From: Nitrospira sp. ST-bin5
GTDB lineage: Bacteria > Nitrospirota > Nitrospiria > Nitrospirales > Nitrospiraceae
DNA length: 64,000 nt
Reading direction: 5' to 3'
NCBI GenBank assembly: GCA_002083555.1
Contig: MSXN01000007.1
Span: forward strand, 168,486 to 232,485
How positions within the stretch are numbered: the first letter of the stretch is position 1; the number at the start of each line of letters is the position of its first letter. Positions 59,804 through 64,000 of the stretch are shown piece by piece. The notes below the pieces were generated by a model. It saw nothing but the letters and a program-made list of their open reading frames with translations, was not told where the DNA came from and made no database searches. Both the position numbers and the translations under genes were made by a program.

Positions 59804-60319
59804 GTGACCAAGCATATCTACAAAGGCCGGGTAGTCACGCTGAACATCGATACGGTCACCCTGCCGAACGGCGTGACGGTCGATCTGGAAACGATTCGCC
59901 ATCCCGGTGCGTCGGCCGTGGTCCCGATGAAAGAGGATGGCACGGTGGTGCTGATCCGTCAGTTCCGCCACGCCGCAGGCGGATTCATTTATGAGATTCC
60001 TGCGGGCAAGCTCAATCCAGGTGAAGATCCGTTGAGCTGTGCGGCGCGCGAGCTGGAAGAAGAGATCGGCTATCGGGCTGCGACTTTGTCGCTGCTTTCC
60101 AGCATTTTCACAGCCCCCGGGTTTGCCGACGAAGTGATTCATGTCTACAAGGCGACAGGGCTCACGCAGGGAAGGCAACAGCTCGATCGGGATGAAGTGT
60201 TGGACGTGATTGAGATGCCGCTGGCCGACGCGATCAGAAAAATCGAGGATGGGACAATACGGGATGCCAAGACGATTGTGGGATTGCAGGCGGTCTATAT
60301 TAGAGCATCGATGCGTTAG
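59804..60319 (+). CDS. NUDIX hydrolase, ADP-ribose pyrophosphatase-like
   Basis: This 171-residue protein starts at a GTG (59804). The NUDIX box 'GKLNPGEDPLSCAARELEEEIGY' (about residues 68-90) keeps GX5EX7REUXEEXGU. The surrounding 'VVLIRQFRHAAGGFIYEIPAG' and 'FTAPGFADEVIHVYKA' are typical of ADP-ribose pyrophosphatase-type members. It probably cleaves ADP-ribose or related nucleotide sugars. A hairpin follows its stop. Confidence 0.92.
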   Translation: MTKHIYKGRVVTLNIDTVTLPNGVTVDLETIRHPGASAVVPMKEDGTVVLIRQFRHAAGGFIYEIPAGKLNPGEDPLSCAARELEEEIGYRAATLSLLSSIFTAPGFADEVIHVYKATGLTQGRQQLDRDEVLDVIEMPLADAIRKIEDGTIRDAKTIVGLQAVYIRASMR

Positions 60320-60330
60320 GGGAACTGCCC

Positions 60331-60363
60331 GAGAGGTTTCCCGCGTGAAGCGAGAAACCTCTC
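60331..60363. terminator. Hairpin between convergent genes
   Basis: GAGAGGTTTC (60331-60340) pairs with GAAACCTCTC (60354-60363), with added GCG pairing inside. It lies between the NUDIX gene and the convergent Lys/Glu-repeat gene and could serve both directions. Confidence 0.65.
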
Positions 60364-60397
60364 AAGCCAGCTAGCCTCACCAAAACCGACGTACAGA

Positions 60398-60613
60398 TCA
60401 GTGACCGGTCTTCTTCTCTTCCTTCTTCTTTTCTTCGCCGAACACCACATGGCCGCCCTTCTTCTCTTCCTTCGGCTTCTTCTCTTCGCCGAACACGACC
60501 ACGTGGCCGCCCTTCTTCTCTTCCTTCGGCTTCTTCTCTTCGCCGGCGAAGGAAGGTGCGCTGAACGAAACGGCCACTGCCACTGCCATGACTGCCATCA
60601 ACATGCTCTTCAT
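60398..60613 (-). CDS. Exported Lys/Glu-rich repeat protein
   Basis: This 71-residue protein has a signal peptide ('MKSMLMAVMAVAVAVSFSAP', cleavage likely after SFA) and a mature part made of about three near-identical units 'GEEKKPKEEKKGGHVV(V)F', ending 'EEKKKEEKKTGH'. The start ATG at 60613 follows GGAGGG on the minus strand. Each unit carries one His near its end. It might bind metal ions or polyanions in the periplasm (inference). The DNA repeats could expand or contract by slippage. Confidence 0.7.
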   Translation of the reverse strand: MKSMLMAVMAVAVAVSFSAPSFAGEEKKPKEEKKGGHVVVFGEEKKPKEEKKGGHVVFGEEKKKEEKKTGH

Positions 60614-60836
60614 AGTAAATCCCTCCAGAAAGGTTGTTGAGATCCGTGCCGCTAATCGGGCACTGCCCAGGTAATGAGCAAGCCGCATGCCGAATGTCTG
60701 TCCAGTATAGTTTGTCTATATATTCAGTCAGTTACATAACTGATCTAATCTATGAACGAAGGTGAATACCTTCTCATTCCTGTGGCAGATTGGTTGAGTC
60801 CCCACTAAACTGCCTCAATAAAAATCAAGGAGTGAC

Positions 60837-61367
60837 ATGGGTAGAGGCGCAAGACTGTCTGATCGTATTCAACCAGGCGTGAGGATCCTCTTCGTTGGGA
60901 TCAATCCTGGGCTGCGGTCTGCTCAGATGGGCCATCATTTCGCCGGCCCTTCCAATCGCTTCTGGAAGCTGCTCCATGAGTCTCGGCTCGTGACAGAGCC
61001 ACTGACGTTCATGGAAGATAAACGACTACCTGAATGGGGACTTGGACTGACGAATATCGTCGGCCGCCCAAGCCGCGGGATCGACAGCCTTTCGTCTCAG
61101 GAATATCGTAATGGTATGGCGGCCCTGACCAGAAAGGTACGGCGGTATCGGCCACACATCGTGGCGCTGCTAGGCATCACAATCTATCGCATTATGTGTG
61201 GGGCAGAACTATCCTTACCGACGCGGATTCCTTTGGGCCCCACCAGCAGCGATATTGCCGGGGTTCCAATCTTTCTCTTGCCCAACCCCAGCGGCCGCAA
61301 CGCACACTATGTTTATGCGGACATGCTCGCCGCGTTTCGAGCGCTTCGAATCCTCGCCGAACAGTGA
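60837..61367 (+). CDS. mug: G/U mismatch-specific DNA glycosylase (Mug family)
   Basis: This 176-residue protein of the uracil-DNA glycosylase superfamily has 'RILFVGINPGLRSAQMGHHFAGPSNRFWKLL' near the N-terminus (GINPG motif) and 'FLLPNPSGRNAHY' near the C-terminus (NPSG motif). These are the Mug/TDG active-site loops. It removes uracil or ethenocytosine opposite guanine in base-excision repair. The start has AAGGAGTGAC upstream. Confidence 0.93.
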   Translation: MGRGARLSDRIQPGVRILFVGINPGLRSAQMGHHFAGPSNRFWKLLHESRLVTEPLTFMEDKRLPEWGLGLTNIVGRPSRGIDSLSSQEYRNGMAALTRKVRRYRPHIVALLGITIYRIMCGAELSLPTRIPLGPTSSDIAGVPIFLLPNPSGRNAHYVYADMLAAFRALRILAEQ

Positions 61368-61435
61368 GTGACTTCTGACCGCTGAGATTCTTTGTTTTCT
61401 TTGTCAAGAGCATCAGTCTCGACTACAGTCGAAGC

Positions 61436-62239
61436 ATGAATGCGCCGTCGTCTCTCAAGCCGCATCCCGTCAGGACTTGTCCAAAGTGCGGGGTCGATCA
61501 GCAGGGAGAGTTTGAATGTCTGCGGTGCGGGATCATTTTCTCGAAGTACAAGCTTCCTGCGTCACCAGTGCAGGATTCCCCGGAGACCACCGATCCAGTC
61601 GAAATCGTCTCTGCCCAACGCTATAGGATAGGTCGGTTGTTCCAGGTACTTCCGTGGATCTCCCTGGCGATGACACTCGGGATGCTGTTCGCGATTCTCC
61701 GGCAAGCCCCGGCCTTGCCGATACAATCGGATCCCCAGGCTGCCGACCGAGTGGCCGAGAAGATGGCACTACTCCAGCAGTCAATCCAGAGGAACCGCGC
61801 GGCCCGCGTCGCGCTAAGCGAGGCCGAGCTCAATCAATGGATGCGGGACAATCTTGCGATTGCGTCAGCCCATCACGCGCAGCAGGCCGGGCTCTCAGTT
61901 CCTGCCGGGAATGCGGCAACAGTTGAAGAGGTCCAGTCCGCACTCAAAGTCGTCCGGATGAATCTGGCCGGCAATCAACTCAAAGCCTACGCCCTGTTTC
62001 ACATATACGGGAAAGACATTTCGCTACAGCTTGATGGGATATTGGAGACCCGCGATGGATATGTGCGTCTGACCCCGACGGCGGGGAAGCTCGGAGCCCT
62101 GCCGATTCCACAAGGTGCGCTCGGCCATGTGGTTGCCCAGCTGTTTGAGTCCCCACAGAACCGTGAGAAATTCCAGCTCACCCCGCAGATTTCATCGGTC
62201 CACGTTGAGAATAGTACTCTTGTCATCACGTCACGATAA
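61436..62239 (+). CDS. Zinc-ribbon membrane protein of unknown function
   Basis: This 267-residue protein has an N-terminal zinc ribbon ('RTCPKCGVDQQGEFECLRCGIIFSKY', residues 13-38), one transmembrane helix ('FQVLPWISLAMTLGMLFAILRQAP', about 68-91) and a C-terminal domain outside the membrane, probably in the periplasm. 'ARVALSEAELNQWMRDNLAI' and 'VVRMNLAGNQLKAYALFHIYGKDISLQLDG' suggest a beta-rich fold. I do not recognise the family. Confidence 0.65.
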   Translation: MNAPSSLKPHPVRTCPKCGVDQQGEFECLRCGIIFSKYKLPASPVQDSPETTDPVEIVSAQRYRIGRLFQVLPWISLAMTLGMLFAILRQAPALPIQSDPQAADRVAEKMALLQQSIQRNRAARVALSEAELNQWMRDNLAIASAHHAQQAGLSVPAGNAATVEEVQSALKVVRMNLAGNQLKAYALFHIYGKDISLQLDGILETRDGYVRLTPTAGKLGALPIPQGALGHVVAQLFESPQNREKFQLTPQISSVHVENSTLVITSR

Positions 62240-62425
62240 CGCTTGCCTCACCCCTAGTTGTTGTATTTTCACCGCAGCCTGTTTTCTTCCTGCCACAGAA
62301 CGTCTGGAGTTCGACGAAGTCGGATGGTAAAATCAAAAGAATTCAAATACCTTTTCCGCGCTTGTCACGGGCATCGGCCTTGCTGTATACAATCCACGTT
62401 TTTGCATCCCATCCTAGGAGGTGCC

Positions 62426-63073
62426 ATGCAGCGAGTCGGTCTTGTAATCCTGGTATCCGTTGCCGTCTGGATTGGGGGTGCGACTTCTGCTGTCGCTCAA
62501 CCGGCTACCGCTGAACTTATTGCCGGAGCCCTGCAAGCATGCCATGACGGGCGGGTCGCCCCTGACCGGTCAACGCGTGCCGCCCTCTACGAGAAGGGCC
62601 AGGCATTGGGGGAGCAGGCCGTTGCGGCTGACGAGCAGTCTGCCGATGCCCACTTTGCCTTGTTCTGCAATCTCGGGGAATTGATGCGCATCGATGGCGA
62701 GATGAGCCTCACTTCCGTGTTTGGATTTCGACGCATGATGAAGGAACTCAATCGGGCCCTCGAACTCAAGCCTGATCATCTCGATGCCCTCTCTGCCAGG
62801 GGAACGCTACTGGTACGACTTCCGTCCATGCTGGGCGGCGATCCGGAGAAAGGCGAACAGGTGCTTCGTCATGTCATTCATGAGGTGCCGGAAGCCGTCA
62901 ACGCGCGGATCAGCCTGGCAAAGAGCTATTGTAAGCGAGGCCGCCATCAGGATGCCGTGACGCTCGCGACGGAGGCCCTGACACTGGCGAGGGCGCAACA
63001 GCTCGACGACTTTATTCCTGAAGCTTCCAGAGTGGTCGCGCAGCTCCATGCCGTCGGAAACAAAGGAAACTAA
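62426..63073 (+). CDS. Exported TPR-like protein
   Basis: This 215-residue protein starts at ATG 62426, preceded by TAGGAGG. A signal peptide ('VGLVILVSVAVWIGGATSAVAQ') is followed by helical repeats such as 'RMMKELNRALELKPDHLDALSARGTLL' and 'VNARISLAKSYCKRGRHQDAVTLATEAL'. These resemble TPR units and suggest a periplasmic scaffold. Partner unknown. Confidence 0.75.
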   Translation: MQRVGLVILVSVAVWIGGATSAVAQPATAELIAGALQACHDGRVAPDRSTRAALYEKGQALGEQAVAADEQSADAHFALFCNLGELMRIDGEMSLTSVFGFRRMMKELNRALELKPDHLDALSARGTLLVRLPSMLGGDPEKGEQVLRHVIHEVPEAVNARISLAKSYCKRGRHQDAVTLATEALTLARAQQLDDFIPEASRVVAQLHAVGNKGN

Positions 63074-63251
63074 TCCGTCCGCTCTCCCGCCCTCCCTTCT
63101 AGAACCGCTCCGCAAATCGTGCTATCTTCAGCCTTCGTTTGCCCGGCTTCGGCAATCGCCACACATCAATCGTGATCAGTGGTGATGTGATGAGGTTCAG
63201 GCGTGCCATGCAGCGGTCGTTTTTCGTCAAGAGCAAGGAGTACCCACAATT

Positions 63252-64000
63252 ATGTTACTGAATGGCAAAAAAGGGCTCATTATCGGCGTCGCCAACAAGC
63301 ACAGCATTGCCTGGGCCATCGCCCAGTCTGCCGCCAGCCAAGGCGCGACGCTCATGTTCAACTACCAGAATGAACGATTGCGGGAGAATGTGGAAGAACT
63401 CGTCGCGACGATGCCCGGCGCAATGGCGTTTCCCTGTGATGCTGGCGATGATGAGCAGATTGCGACCATGATGCAGAACGTGGGCAAAGAAGTCGGCACG
63501 CTCGATTTCCTCGTCCACTCCATTGCCTTTGCCCCGCGCGAGGAACTCACGGGACAATTTGTGAACACCACGCGTCAGGGTTTTGCGACGGCCTTGGACG
63601 TCAGCGCCTATTCCCTCGTTGCCGTCACACGCGCCGCGCTGCCGCTTATGACCAATGGCGGGTCTGTCGTCACGCTGACCTATCTCGGCGCAGAGCGTGT
63701 CGTGCCGCACTACAATGTCATGGGTGTGGCCAAGGCCGCGCTGGAAGCCACCGTCCGCTATTTGGCGAACGACCTCGGTCCTAAGAACATTCGCGTGAAT
63801 GCGATTTCTGCCGGGCCGATCAAGACATTGGCTGCCCGCGGAGTATCCGGTATCAGCAAAATGGTCGATCACCATAAAGAGTTTGCCCCCCTGCGCCGCG
63901 CGACCGAGCAAGGCGAAGTCGGCGACACCGCGTTGTTTCTCGTCAGTTCATTGGGGCGAGGTATTACCGGCGAAGTGATCTACGTGGATGGCGGGTATAA
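63252..64000 (+). CDS. fabI: Enoyl-ACP reductase FabI (incomplete at the window edge)
   Basis: This is an NADH-dependent enoyl-[acyl-carrier-protein] reductase of the short-chain dehydrogenase superfamily. The visible 249 residues include the FabI-type nucleotide motif 'GLIIGVANKHSIAWAIAQS', 'LDFLVHSIAFAPREEL', the catalytic Tyr and Lys in 'YNVMGVAKAALEATVRYL', and 'VNAISAGPIKTLAARGV'. It catalyses the last step of fatty-acid chain elongation. The frame is open at base 64000, and only the last few residues appear to be missing. Confidence 0.96.
   Translation, partial: MLLNGKKGLIIGVANKHSIAWAIAQSAASQGATLMFNYQNERLRENVEELVATMPGAMAFPCDAGDDEQIATMMQNVGKEVGTLDFLVHSIAFAPREELTGQFVNTTRQGFATALDVSAYSLVAVTRAALPLMTNGGSVVTLTYLGAERVVPHYNVMGVAKAALEATVRYLANDLGPKNIRVNAISAGPIKTLAARGVSGISKMVDHHKEFAPLRRATEQGEVGDTALFLVSSLGRGITGEVIYVDGGY

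Overview
The window is a piece of a Nitrospira-type (nitrite-oxidising) chromosome. The diagnostic genes are nxrA and nxrB (44.0-48.8 kb). They encode the periplasmic nitrite oxidoreductase alpha subunit, with a Tat signal, and the iron-sulfur beta subunit. The compact housekeeping genes that follow (51-64 kb) fit the same genome.

Layout. (1) 0.4-1.3 kb: two tandem paralogous genes of unknown function; a third, frameshifted relative lies near 22.9 kb. (2) 1.9-20.8 kb: an accessory region organised as an integron-like gene-cassette array with no integrase gene in view. Single genes are separated by attC-like sites whose R'' box matches the start of the same cassette (clearest for the genes at 2873, 5495, 8503, 12546 and 13731). 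Four cassette proteins carry a HEPN-like RxxxxH motif. The array is riddled with insertions: an IS1182-type element in an attC R' box, an IS30-type element inside a small tyrosine-recombinase gene, and an IS3-type element inside a 605-codon HEPN-like gene. Copies of a roughly 285-bp repeat family sit at cassette borders and look like internally deleted relatives of the recombinase-carrying unit. (3) 15.2-19.9 kb: a three-gene glycan operon made of a DXD glycosyltransferase, a GT25/P-loop/GH16 three-domain fusion and a NodU-type carbamoyltransferase. (4) 20.9-31.8 kb: an MFS transporter, a series of G6/C6 hairpins, a zinc-ribbon protein, three tyrosine recombinases (one without its first catalytic Arg, one split in two genes) and two excisionase-like HTH proteins. 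(5) 31.8-40 kb: DNA repair and nucleic-acid genes (SRAP, umuD, umuC, a PD-(D/E)XK-like protein, MarR, a ComEA-like HhH protein, a GIY-YIG protein, a secreted thermonuclease) and a DprA-like/PRTase pair. (6) 40-43.4 kb: debris (IS21 fragment, 3' end of a PLD-like gene, an M41-like protease, a 150-bp MITE) ending at tRNA-Gly. (7) 44-64 kb: nxrAB and conserved chromosomal genes, ending in an incomplete fabI.

Regions 2-6 read as a hotspot built by several recombination systems beside the core energy-metabolism locus. All coordinates come from reading the sequence. Family assignments are by recognition of motifs; no database search was run.
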